Origin: Deinococcus malanensis
GTDB lineage: Bacteria; Deinococcota; Deinococci; Deinococcales; Deinococcaceae
NCBI RefSeq assembly: GCF_014647655.1
Contig: NZ_BMPP01000004.1
Coordinates: forward strand, 124,001 to 188,000
DNA: 64,000 nt
Direction: 5' to 3'
Positions 54,354 to 63,894 of this stretch are shown in pieces (the first letter of the stretch is position 1; every line of letters begins with the position of its first letter). A model generated the notes under the pieces. It did no database searches. It was not told the DNA's origin and worked only from the letters and a program-made list of their open reading frames with translations. A program made the position numbers and the translations under genes.

Positions 54354-54787
54354 GTGAAACGTGGCTTCCTGGTTCTCATCGCTCTGACTTCCGGCGGCGC
54401 CCAGGCAGCGGTTGCCTGAACCCCCCCAATGCCACCACGAAAGGCTATGGCATTCACGCTGGCGTTGCTGTCTTGCCCATACCGTTGGTGGGTACCGTGG
54501 GTATAGAAGGCAGTGCCGAACGGGCCTGGAACAGCGGGGCCCCAGGTCGGTTCGCAGCCGGCCTGACCCTGCGTGATCCCAACCTGCCGTTGACGAGGGT
54601 CGACGCGTTGGGCACACTCGGCGCAGAATACCGGGCAGCCACGGCGGCGCAGCCAGGCACACTCGCCGCGTTCGCTGAAGCTGGCCTGCGAGGTCGCCTG
54701 ATCGAACCTGCAGGCTGGAGGGCGTGTGTCCGGGCGAATACAGCGGGAACCGTGGGAGCAGGCGTGGGCCTCGAGTTGCGGTTCTGA
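54354..54787 (+). pseudogene. Secreted-protein gene split by a one-base frameshift
   Basis: A GTG at 54354 with TACATT seven bases upstream begins KRGFLVLIALTSGGAQA, a signal peptide, but meets TGA at 54417-54419. From about that point the next frame runs without stop to 54787 (LNPPNATTKGYGIHAGVAV then GTVGIEGSAERAW), ending in a beta-strand GVGLELRF like an outer-membrane barrel end. The two parts fit a single gene if this copy has lost one base (or gained two) near a CCCCCCC run at 54421-54427. Either a real inactivation or a sequencing error; homologues in other strains would decide. Barrel identity is inferred. Confidence 0.65.
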
Positions 54788-54916
54788 TTGGGCTGAATTT
54801 GCCGGAGCGACAGCCGCGGCAAATTCCGCTATGCCAGAAATACTGTTCCGGTCATGCCAAGATTGAGATCCTTGTCCTCAGCTTCTTGATCCAATTGGAC
54901 GACACCATCACAAGAG

Positions 54917-54946
54917 CACCCCTTCCTGAAGAACCAGGAAGGGGTG
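54917..54946 (-). terminator. 12-bp hairpin after the TAP-like lipoprotein gene
   Basis: CACCCCTTCCTG (54917-54928) pairs perfectly with CAGGAAGGGGTG (54935-54946), 15 nt past the stop at 54962. Confidence 0.7.
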
Positions 54947-54961
54947 TCCTGCTGTGTGGAG

Positions 54962-56806
54962 TTATTTCTTGAAGAAGCGGTTCAGGGCATCGAGGTCCAG
55001 CGGACTGCTGATGCCATGCAGGGCGGCACTCTGCTGAGCAATGGTCTGGCGGTTGCGCGCCAGGGCCTTCAGGGCGCGGGGATCTTTCACAGCCTGTGCG
55101 CGCATCGACTGCGTGCTGAGGCTGCCGGAGGTGAACTTCTCGCCCACGGGATAGACCTGCGCCTCAAACGGCAGAGGCTTGGCCGCGCAGGAGGTCAGCT
55201 CAGCTGCCGGCAGCTCTCCGGTCAGGAAGTAGCGGGTGACAGGCAGGTCCACGCAGTCCGTGTCGTACGGGAACGCCGCATGCTGCGGCTCGTCGTCGAT
55301 CATGATCATGCGGGCATTCGGGGTGGCTTTCAGGGCTGCCAGCGCGCCTTCTTTCGGGGTGGCCGGGTCGTACTCGTTTTGCAGCATCAGGACGGGCGGC
55401 ATCTGTGCCGGCACCTCGGGCTTCTTCACGGTGGGTCCGCCCTTCCAGTACAGGCAGGGAATTGATACGAACGAACCGCCGATCAGGGGCGATTCCACAG
55501 CGTTGCGCTCGTCCGCGCCTCGCCAGTAGCCCAGGTCCTGATTCCAGGCGGTGTCGTTACAGATCACGGCCGTGTTGGTGGCACTGCCCTCAGTGAGCAC
55601 CACAGGCACAGGCGTCTGCGTGACGAGGCTGTCGCGGTAGTACAGCAGTTCGGCAGCCATCGAGCGGGCCACATTATTGAGCTTCTGATTGGGGAAATAA
55701 GTGGCCTGGGCAGCCTGAGCTAGCCACGCTTCCGTGCCGGCATTGGGGCTGGCCTTGATCAGGCCGTCGACCACGCTGGCCACCTTGAGCACCACGCCGA
55801 TGGACGGGTAGGCGTCGCGGTTGTACAGCATGCTGGCGGTCGCGCCGCCGACAACGCTCTTGATGGGCTCGCCAAGACCAGCGTACTTCTGGTACACCTC
55901 CTCGGGTGTTTCTCCCAGGCCGAACATCCCGCCAAGACGCGTCAGGTAAGGCACCACGACCTCGCGGAAATCACGCTGGAAGGTCATCGGGTCGGCTTCA
56001 AACGCGGCCTGCATGGTGGCGTGGAACGGCATGTTGGCATCCAGCAGCATGCGTCCGGTCGTCTCAGGGAAGCGCTTGGCGTACCAGGATCCCAGCCAGG
56101 TGCCGTAGGAATAGCCGATGTAGTTCAGCTTCTGGTCACCCATCAGATGCCGGGCCAGGTCCAGGTCGCGCACGGTGGCGTCGGTGTTGATAAACGGAGT
56201 CAGCGGATTTTTCTGGCAGGCACTGGCCACCAGCTGCCCAGTTCGGATCATGGCCGAAATGTTTTTTTCACTGCGGTCACTGGCCGGCGAATGAACAACC
56301 GGGGCCAGTTCGTTGCTGCCGCAGTACAGGCGGGAGCTGGCGCCCACACCACGGGGAGAAAAGCCCACCAGATCGAACTGTTCGGTCATTTCCTTCAGGT
56401 TGGCACCCACCGGGGTGTTCGCGTCGGCCTTCCCCCAGGCGAAGCCGTACCACGGCGCAAAACCCAGCCCGTCGCCGCCGGGACCTCCAGGATTGAAGAA
56501 GATGGCGCCCTGGCGCTGCTCGGGGTTGGCTGCCTTGAGGCGGATCAGCGAGACGCTGGCCTTGCCGGCAGCGGGAGCCTCCCAGTTCATGGGGACCTGC
56601 ATATCAGCGCAGACCAGACGTTCTCCCAGCGTGGTGAACAGCTCGGACTCGTCTTTACCCAGAATGGAGGGGTCACAGGCGTGCCAGTTCAGTTTCTGGT
56701 CCTGAAACGTGCGGTCTTCAGGAGCCTTGGTTTCAAAGAGACCACAACTGGCCAGGGTGAGGGGAAGCATGAGCAGAAGGGTGGCTGGACTTGTGATTTT
56801 CTTCAT
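54962..56806 (-). CDS. TAP-like alpha/beta hydrolase lipoprotein (tripeptidyl aminopeptidase type)
   Basis: 614 residues from ATG 56806. Signal with lipobox LTLASC. The hydrolase core has FFNPGGPGGDG (oxyanion), nucleophile YIGYSYGTWLGSW, Asp in QNEYDPATPKEGA and His in EPQHAAFPY, and a TAP-like C-terminal domain with paired Cys. The family includes secreted tripeptidyl aminopeptidases such as SCO/Streptomyces SlpD/E. Likely cell-surface peptide trimming to feed uptake, an inference. A perfect hairpin ends the transcript. Confidence 0.9.
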   Translation of the reverse strand: MKKITSPATLLLMLPLTLASCGLFETKAPEDRTFQDQKLNWHACDPSILGKDESELFTTLGERLVCADMQVPMNWEAPAAGKASVSLIRLKAANPEQRQGAIFFNPGGPGGDGLGFAPWYGFAWGKADANTPVGANLKEMTEQFDLVGFSPRGVGASSRLYCGSNELAPVVHSPASDRSEKNISAMIRTGQLVASACQKNPLTPFINTDATVRDLDLARHLMGDQKLNYIGYSYGTWLGSWYAKRFPETTGRMLLDANMPFHATMQAAFEADPMTFQRDFREVVVPYLTRLGGMFGLGETPEEVYQKYAGLGEPIKSVVGGATASMLYNRDAYPSIGVVLKVASVVDGLIKASPNAGTEAWLAQAAQATYFPNQKLNNVARSMAAELLYYRDSLVTQTPVPVVLTEGSATNTAVICNDTAWNQDLGYWRGADERNAVESPLIGGSFVSIPCLYWKGGPTVKKPEVPAQMPPVLMLQNEYDPATPKEGALAALKATPNARMIMIDDEPQHAAFPYDTDCVDLPVTRYFLTGELPAAELTSCAAKPLPFEAQVYPVGEKFTSGSLSTQSMRAQAVKDPRALKALARNRQTIAQQSAALHGISSPLDLDALNRFFKK

Positions 56807-56962
56807 AAAATTTCCAGCCCCACCATAACCATGCATCTGGAGGCTGCATGCCACATTTGTGGCACGGCGGTGCGGGCCCCGAGTTCGACATGCCCCACAG
56901 GAACTGGCGCGGTGCTTGAGCCCCTCGCCAGCACCGTTATTTTTGCGGCGGTTACGGTCGGG

Positions 56963-57369
56963 TCAGCCCAGTTGGAGGCGCAATCGCTGCACCTCGGCAC
57001 GCCAGGTGTCCGCGTCGGCGCTGTCTTCCCACTGTTCAGGCAGTTCACTGTCTGGCCCCAGGGTCCGGTCCAGGGCCTCGCGGGCCAGATCACGCCACTG
57101 GGCCATCTGGACGGCGCGGGCAGCGGTGTGGTCCTGCACCCAGGCCCGCAGCCCGGCATCGGTCAGGGAGGCGGTGTCACCGCCCAGCACGGCGGCCAGA
57201 ATCTGGGCCGCAGCCAGGACCCGGTGACCTTCCTCGGCCGCCAGAAAGTCGGTGTCGGGGTCCAGGGCCACCTCAAAAGCTTCCGCCAGAGCCAGGGGGC
57301 CGTCCTGCTGCACTTCCTGTGCGAAAGCGGCGCCCACCTCGTTTTCAAACGGACCGGTTCCCCAGACGT

Positions 57370-57373
<4 letters not shown>
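56963..57373 (-). CDS. DUF4259 protein
   Basis: 136 residues starting [17 protein letters not shown], the DUF4259 signature ([11 protein letters not shown]). Helical and acidic, no signal peptide. Its ATG overlaps the ispG stop (ATGA), so it is translated from the same message. Function is unknown; the ispG coupling is worth noting because the family is usually found alone. Confidence 0.75.
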
Positions 57374-58596
<1,223 letters not shown>

Positions 58597-58629
58597 GCCC
58601 TGAAGTGTACGCGCGGCAGGCCGGGACGG

Positions 58630-59217
58630 TCAGGAAGACGGATCACCGGAGCCGCCTGCGGTCTCCATGTGATTGAGAAGTGCGGTCAGACCCACGTCGA
58701 GTCCCCCGCGCGGACCACTGGCTCCGTATAAGCCCTGGCGATCAAGCATGGCGGCGCCGTGCAGAAAGGTCCAGAACGCCACCGCCTGGTCGGTGTCGTC
58801 GGGGTCACCGCTCAGGTCACCGACCAGCTTCAGGAGCGTGTTCCACAACGCTTTGGCCGCACTCTGGCCCTGCGCCGATGTCTGGGCAGAATCGTCGCCG
58901 AACAGCATCAGGGCGTAGGCGTGCGGATGGTTACGGGCGTAGTTCAGGTACGTGGACGCCGCAGCCCACAGGGCGTCGCGAGGTCCCTTGCCCTGAGTGG
59001 CCCTGGCGATACCGTCCTGAAGCTCAAGCACACCACGTTCGGCCAGAGCACGAACCAGTGCTTCACGGTTTTCGAAATGACGGTACAGGCTGGCCGGACG
59101 CACGCCGAGCGCCGCGGCCAGAGCACGCATGTTCAGAGCGTCCTGACCGCCCTCCTGGAGCAGGATCCAGGCAGCGTCAATGATGGAGGAGGCAGAAAGT
59201 CGGGCTGGAAACGGCAC
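58630..59217 (-). CDS. TetR-family transcriptional regulator
   Basis: 195 residues if the GTG at 59217 is used; TACAGT lies seven bases upstream, as in other leaderless genes, while the GTG at 59226 would overlap that -10. HTH domain (~1-60): SASSIIDAAWILLQEGGQDA, NMRALAAALGVRPASLYRHF and NREALVRALAERG; the rest is a helical ligand pocket (WTFLHGAAMLDRQGLYG). Divergent from a small ORF and a metallo-beta-lactamase-fold gene across a strong dyad, so self- and target control are likely. Ligand unknown. Confidence 0.9.
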   Translation of the reverse strand: MPFPARLSASSIIDAAWILLQEGGQDALNMRALAAALGVRPASLYRHFENREALVRALAERGVLELQDGIARATQGKGPRDALWAAASTYLNYARNHPHAYALMLFGDDSAQTSAQGQSAAKALWNTLLKLVGDLSGDPDDTDQAVAFWTFLHGAAMLDRQGLYGASGPRGGLDVGLTALLNHMETAGGSGDPSS

Positions 59218-59221
59218 AGTG

Positions 59222-59267
59222 AACACTGTACGCCTTGACAGTTACCCGGCCCAAGGTGTACGGTGTT
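59222..59267. promoter_or_regulatory. TetR operator dyad and divergent promoters
   Basis: AACACTGTACGCCTTG (59222-59237) and CAAGGTGTACGGTGTT (59252-59267) match as an inverted repeat in 14 of 16 positions. On the plus strand TTGACA (59235-59240) and TACGGT (59259-59264) are spaced 18 bp; the minus strand has TACAGT for tetR. The dyad covers both -10 boxes. Confidence 0.7.
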
Positions 59268-59271
59268 AGCC

Positions 59272-59469
59272 ATGAAGACGAACAGCGTTCACTTTGGGGG
59301 AAGAAGGTCTGATACGTCGTCTCCTGGTCCAGACTGGTGCAACACCGACGCCCTGAGCAGTCCGCTTTTCACGGGCCGGGTCACGGGAGCGGATCAGCAG
59401 CCTCTGGAACAGCCGATATATGAAGGCTCCGTAGCGTCAACCTTCCCTGCTGCCGGAGGAACCCGGTGA
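59272..59469 (+). CDS. Small leaderless ORF preceding the MBL-fold gene
   Basis: 65 residues from ATG 59272 (MKTNSVHFGGRRSDTSSPG), seven bases after TACGGT, the leaderless layout. It ends in TGA at 59467-59469, overlapping the GTG of the next gene. No signal peptide or known domain; composition is Ser/Thr/Gly/Pro-rich. Its position inside the TetR-controlled unit supports it being translated; otherwise it may only couple translation of the MBL gene, which has its own GGAGGA site. Confidence 0.45.
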   Translation: MKTNSVHFGGRRSDTSSPGPDWCNTDALSSPLFTGRVTGADQQPLEQPIYEGSVASTFPAAGGTR

Positions 59470-60200
59470 AAGGCGCTCCACTTCGTCTGGTCCAGTATGG
59501 TCTGGTCAACTCCTATCTGGTCGCGGAGGACGACGGCTTCACCCTGGTCGATGCCGGTCTGCCGGGCCTCGAGCGCTCGGTCAAGCGCATCGTGAAATCC
59601 ACCGGCAGACCCCTGAAGCGCATCACACTCACCCACGGGCACACCGATCACTTTGGCGCCGTGGACACCCTGAAAGCGGCCGATCCCCACCTGGAGATTT
59701 TAGTCGGAACGGAGGACAGGCGCCTCCTCGCCGAGCGCGGCTGCCGGACCCTTCCAACCCATGTGCTGAAGGACGGAGACCGGGTCGGGTCCCTGCTTGT
59801 GATTGCCACACCGGGCCATTCCCCCGGCCACGTCGCGTACTACGATGAACGCAACGGCGCCCTGTATGCCGGAGACACCTTCGTCAATGTGCCGCGCCTG
59901 CATGTGGCCAGCGAACTGAGTATGGTGTTTCCCCTGCCGACATTCGGCACCCACGACCCGGCACAGACGGTGCGAAGTGCGCGCCTGCTGCTGGATATTC
60001 CCGCCCGGTTTCTTGCTGCTGGCCACGGTCCGGTGCTGACCGATCCGCTGCCGGCCATGCGCCGCGCCGTGGAGGCGGCTGAACGCAGCCGAGATGGGTC
60101 GCCCGTCCCCCGGATGGTTGCGGGAGCCGTGGGCCGGCTGACCTCGGTCGTGACCAGCGCGGGGACTGCTCTGCAACAACGGGTCTTTCGAAAACACTGA
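59466..60200 (+). CDS. Metallo-beta-lactamase-fold hydrolase
   Basis: 244 residues from GTG 59466, GGAGGAACCCG upstream. Zinc motif THGHTDHFGAVDTL (HxHxDH), ATPGHSPGHVAYY and GDTFVNVP give the remaining ligands; AAGHGPVL is the last His. The group includes glyoxalase II-like and quorum-lactone hydrolases; substrate unknown. Controlled, by layout, through the TetR protein across the dyad at 59222-59267. Confidence 0.88.
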   Translation: MKGAPLRLVQYGLVNSYLVAEDDGFTLVDAGLPGLERSVKRIVKSTGRPLKRITLTHGHTDHFGAVDTLKAADPHLEILVGTEDRRLLAERGCRTLPTHVLKDGDRVGSLLVIATPGHSPGHVAYYDERNGALYAGDTFVNVPRLHVASELSMVFPLPTFGTHDPAQTVRSARLLLDIPARFLAAGHGPVLTDPLPAMRRAVEAAERSRDGSPVPRMVAGAVGRLTSVVTSAGTALQQRVFRKH

Positions 60201-60203
60201 GCG

Positions 60204-60232
60204 GGGCTCCCAGGCTGGGTACCCGGGAGCCC
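60204..60232. terminator. Convergent hairpin between MBL gene and livF
   Basis: GGGCTCCC (60204-60211) pairs with GGGAGCCC (60225-60232) between two gene ends. Confidence 0.55.
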
Positions 60233-60246
60233 GGAAGCCACACCTT

Positions 60247-61005
60247 CTAGACGCCCAGATACGCCTTGATAATGTCGGGATCGCCCATCAGGTCCCGGCT
60301 GGGGCCTTCCTTGACCAGCTGGCCCAGTTCCAGTACGTAGGTGCGGTCGGTGACGCGCAGCACCTGCCGGACGTTCTGCTCGACCAGCAGCACCGTCAGG
60401 CCCAGCTCCCGCAGGCTGCCGATGACCCGCATGACCTCGGACACCACCAGCGGAGCCAGCCCCAGGCTGGGTTCGTCCATCAGCAGGACCTCGGGCTCGC
60501 TCATCAACGCGCGGCCGATGGCGACCATCTGCTGCTCACCGCCCGACAGCGCTGCTGCTGGAGTCAGGCGCTTTTCCGTCAGGCGCGGGAAGAAGTCGTA
60601 GACCTTCTGAAGGTTCGCGGCGCGGTTGGCCTTGGTTCGCGGCAGGTAGGCGCCCATCAGCAGGTTCTCCTCCACCGTCATCTGGCCGAACAGCTGACGG
60701 CCCATCGGCACGTGCGCCACGCCCATGTCGGTGATGCGGTGGGGCGGCACGCCGTTGAGGTTCTGACCGCGGTAGGTGGCGGTTCCCGCGCGGGCCCTCA
60801 GCATCCCCGACAGCACCCGCAGGATGGTGCTTTTGCCGCTGCCGTTGCCACCCACAAGTCCCACCAGCTCGCCCTTGTCCACGTGCAGCGACACACCGAA
60901 CACCACCTGCACCTCGCCGTAGGCCACGTCAATGTTGCTGGCCTCCAGCACCCGGTCGCCGGCAACGAAACCGGGCCGTGCCGGCATCACGCTCTGCTCA
61001 GTCAT
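60247..61005 (-). CDS. livF: Branched-chain amino acid ABC transporter ATPase
   Basis: 252 residues. Walker A VGGNGSGKSTIL, Q-loop region, signature ALSGGEQQMVAIGRAL and Walker B VLLMDEPSLGLAPLVV. LivF-type ATPase: with LivG it powers uptake of Leu, Ile, Val and related compounds through LivHM. Overlaps livG by 8 nt. Confidence 0.93.
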   Translation of the reverse strand: MTEQSVMPARPGFVAGDRVLEASNIDVAYGEVQVVFGVSLHVDKGELVGLVGGNGSGKSTILRVLSGMLRARAGTATYRGQNLNGVPPHRITDMGVAHVPMGRQLFGQMTVEENLLMGAYLPRTKANRAANLQKVYDFFPRLTEKRLTPAAALSGGEQQMVAIGRALMSEPEVLLMDEPSLGLAPLVVSEVMRVIGSLRELGLTVLLVEQNVRQVLRVTDRTYVLELGQLVKEGPSRDLMGDPDIIKAYLGV

Positions 61006-61804
61006 GGTCGTCTCCCAGGTAGGCCCGGATCACGTCCGGGTGGGCGGCCACGACATGCGGGTCGCCCTCGGCCAGCAGCTCGCCGAAGGCCATGCAGATC
61101 ACGTGGTCGGACAGGCTCATGATCACGTGCATGATGTGCTCGACCATCACGATGCCCAGGCCCGAACGGGCCAGCTCGCGGATCAGGGCCACCATTTCCT
61201 GCTGGGCCGGGGGGTTGAGGCCAGCGATGCTCTCGTCGAGAAACAGCAGACGCGGTTCGAGTGCCAGGGCCTTGGCTAGTTCCAGCCGGCGGCGGCGCGC
61301 CAGGTTGAGCTGAGAGGCGGGCTGCGCGGCCCGGTCAGCCAGGCCGACCCGTTCCAGCACCACGTAGGCGTGGTCTTCGGCGGCGCGACCCCGGTGCTTC
61401 AGGAAGGCGGCCACCAGCACGTTTTCGAGCACACTGAGGTCCTCGAAGGGGCGCTCGACCTGGAAGGTCCGGGCCATGCCCATTCTGGCCCTGGCCTGCG
61501 GTTGCAGGGTGGTGATGTCACGGCCGTCGAAGGTGACCCGGCCCTGGCTGGGGCGCACAAAGCCGGTCAGAGCGTTGAAGAGGGTCGTCTTGCCCGCTCC
61601 GTTTGGGCCAATCAGCCCCAGAATCTCGCCGGGACGAACGGCCAGGCTGATGTCCTTGACGGCGGTGACCCCGCCAAAGCGCACGGTGATGCCCTCGGCG
61701 ACCAGCAGTGGCGGCCCCTTGGGTGCGTGAATGACCTCACCGGGGAAGGTGGTGAGCTCCGGCAGGACAGGCTGGTGCTGGTCCGTGACAGGTTCGCGCG
61801 TCAT
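60998..61804 (-). CDS. livG: Branched-chain amino acid ABC transporter ATPase
   Basis: 268 residues. Walker A GPNGAGKTTLFN and Walker B LLFLDESIAGLNP, where the usual DEP is DES. The signature region reads LNLARRRRLELAKAL, close to the LivG type. The long N-terminal extension (~30 residues) before the ABC core is extra. Partner of LivF, overlaps livM by ATGA. Confidence 0.92.
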   Translation of the reverse strand: MTREPVTDQHQPVLPELTTFPGEVIHAPKGPPLLVAEGITVRFGGVTAVKDISLAVRPGEILGLIGPNGAGKTTLFNALTGFVRPSQGRVTFDGRDITTLQPQARARMGMARTFQVERPFEDLSVLENVLVAAFLKHRGRAAEDHAYVVLERVGLADRAAQPASQLNLARRRRLELAKALALEPRLLFLDESIAGLNPPAQQEMVALIRELARSGLGIVMVEHIMHVIMSLSDHVICMAFGELLAEGDPHVVAAHPDVIRAYLGDDHD

Positions 61805-62805
61805 CGTGCGGTCCCCAGTTTCTGGCCGCCGCGCGAGAACAGGCCCATGAGGCCGTTGGGCGCAAACAGCGTCACGAGCAGGATCAGCACCCCGTAGATC
61901 AGCAGGTTGGCGCTGCTGAAGATGTTGCGGAACACCTCACCGAAGGTGGCGAGCAGAACCGCACCGATCAGCGGCCCCTGGATGCTGGTGCGCCCGCCGA
62001 TAATCGCCATGAGCGCGATCTGCACGCTGATCGGCAGTTCCAGCAGGGTGTGGGGCTCGAAGGCCTGCAGGTAGATGGCGTACAGCGAGCCGCCCAACGC
62101 AGTCAGGGCCGCTGAGATCATGAACGCGATCAGCTTCATGCGGGTCGGATCAATCCCCAGCGCGCGGGCGCCGTCCTCGTCTTCCCGCACGGCCTGAAGC
62201 GCATACCCCAGCCGGGAACGGCGGATCAGGTGGGTCACCAGCAGGGTCAGTACCACGAAGGCAAAGGCCAGCCAGTACTCCACACGGCGGTCGAACAGGT
62301 CCAGGCCGAAAAAGCGGGGCAGTTCGGGCATGAACAGGCCTTCGCTGCCGCCGGTCCATTCGCTGTTGATGGCGACCAGACGGATCACCAGCGCCACCGC
62401 AATCGTGGACAGCGTGAAGTAGCTGCCGCGCAGCCGGAAGGTCAGCCCGCCCCAGACGGCCGCCAGCGCCACGGCCAGCACCATGCCGATCAGGGTGCCC
62501 CACCAGGGCGCGACCGGTCCGCCGAAGAATGCCGGCACTCGCTCGGGCGTGGCCAGCAGGGTCATGGTGTAGGCCCCGATACCTAGCAGGGCGGCGTGCC
62601 CGAGGCTGGTCTGCCCGGCCCAGCCGCCCAGGATGTTCCAGCTCATGGCCAGCCCGGCAAACAGCAGGGTCGAGATTCCGAAGTTCATGGTCTTGCCGAA
62701 CACGAAGGGATAGATGAACAGCACCGCCAGAATCACGGCGCTGAGCCACACGTTGCCGAAGGTCAGGGCGCGCGGACGCGGAAGTGACATGGGAGCAGCC
62801 GTCAT
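61801..62805 (-). CDS. livM: Branched-chain amino acid ABC transporter permease
   Basis: 334 residues with about eight to ten membrane helices; AFVVLTLLVTHLIRRSRLGYA and ALGIDPTRMKLIAF (EAA-like loop region) mark the LivM permease. Forms the channel with LivH. Overlaps livH by ATGA. Confidence 0.92.
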   Translation of the reverse strand: MTAAPMSLPRPRALTFGNVWLSAVILAVLFIYPFVFGKTMNFGISTLLFAGLAMSWNILGGWAGQTSLGHAALLGIGAYTMTLLATPERVPAFFGGPVAPWWGTLIGMVLAVALAAVWGGLTFRLRGSYFTLSTIAVALVIRLVAINSEWTGGSEGLFMPELPRFFGLDLFDRRVEYWLAFAFVVLTLLVTHLIRRSRLGYALQAVREDEDGARALGIDPTRMKLIAFMISAALTALGGSLYAIYLQAFEPHTLLELPISVQIALMAIIGGRTSIQGPLIGAVLLATFGEVFRNIFSSANLLIYGVLILLVTLFAPNGLMGLFSRGGQKLGTAR

Positions 62806-63689
62806 ACCCGTTTCACCGTCTTCCCGAAGAGACCTTCAGGGCGCAGCAGCAGCACCAGCAGGAAGGCGACCAGCCCGTAGGCATCCCGGTAGTTGTTGCT
62901 GACATAAAAGGCCCCCAGCGACTCGATCACGCCCAGCACCAGCCCGCCCACCACGGCGCCCGGCAGATTCCCCAGGCCACCCAGGACGGTCACGATAAAG
63001 GCCTTGGTGGTGTAGTTCTCGCCCACCGTGGGAAACGCATACAGCAGCGGCATCAGCAGCACGCCGGCAATCGCCGCGAAGGCCACGCCCATCCCGAACA
63101 CGATGGCCTGAATGTTGGCCGTCTTGACTCCCTGCAGTTCCGCCCCCAGGGGATTTTGCGCCGTGGCGCGAATGGCCCGTCCAAGTTCAGTGCGGTAGAG
63201 CAGCAGGTTCAGACCCGCGATCACCGCCAGCGTGCCCAGTCCGGCGATCAGCAGTGGGATGCTGACCTGAACCCCGGCAAAGGCAAAGGTGTTGGTGGCG
63301 TAAGGCACGTTGATGCTCTGCGGCTGGGCTCCGAACCCCAGCAGCAGCGTATTGCTGATGATCAGGCCCAGGCCCAGCGTGGCCAGCATGCTCCCCTCGC
63401 CCAGGCGGTCCCCCAGCCGGCGCAGTACGAACCGCTGGATGATGTATCCCAGGGCAAAACCCGCGGGCGCAGCCACCAGCAGGCTGAGGTAGGGATCGAT
63501 GTTCAGCGTTTTGAACAGGGCCAGGGTAATGAACATCCCGATCGCCAGAAAGTCGCCGTGGGCGAAATTGATGACCTTCATCACACCGAAGATCAGGCTC
63601 AGGCCGGTGCCGATCAGGGCGTAAAGGCCCCCGGTCAGCAGGCCCTGCACCAGGGTCTGGAAAAAAGCCGTGACGGCTGCTTGGTCCAT
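62802..63689 (-). CDS. livH: Branched-chain amino acid ABC transporter permease
   Basis: 295 residues, seven to eight membrane helices, opening LVQGLLTGGLYALIGTGLSL and VIARG-like end region (TAQNPLGAELQGV, the coupling loop). LivH permease of the branched-chain amino acid importer. Upstream is a 205-bp gap holding the livK terminator, then livK. Confidence 0.92.
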   Translation of the reverse strand: MDQAAVTAFFQTLVQGLLTGGLYALIGTGLSLIFGVMKVINFAHGDFLAIGMFITLALFKTLNIDPYLSLLVAAPAGFALGYIIQRFVLRRLGDRLGEGSMLATLGLGLIISNTLLLGFGAQPQSINVPYATNTFAFAGVQVSIPLLIAGLGTLAVIAGLNLLLYRTELGRAIRATAQNPLGAELQGVKTANIQAIVFGMGVAFAAIAGVLLMPLLYAFPTVGENYTTKAFIVTVLGGLGNLPGAVVGGLVLGVIESLGAFYVSNNYRDAYGLVAFLLVLLLRPEGLFGKTVKRV

Positions 63690-63856
63690 TCGGGCTCCTT
63701 GAAAGAAATTGCGGAAAGGTCAGGGGGGAGTCTGTCGCCCTTGTGCTGTGGGTCAGCCCTGCCGCGCCCCGGTCCGGGCTCGCCGTTGCTTGCGCTGGGC
63801 ACCCAGTTTTCCGGGGCGTACGGCGGAGCAGCGTGCCCCGGGGCGCCCCGGCAGGA

Positions 63857-63886
63857 GGGCGGCCGCAGGTAAGTCTGCGGCCGCCC
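63857..63886 (-). terminator. 12-bp hairpin between livK and livH
   Basis: GGGCGGCCGCAG (63857-63868) pairs exactly with CTGCGGCCGCCC (63875-63886), just past the livK stop. In this operon it probably stops part of the transcript so that the binding protein is made in excess. Confidence 0.65.
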
Positions 63887-63894
63887 CCTCACCT

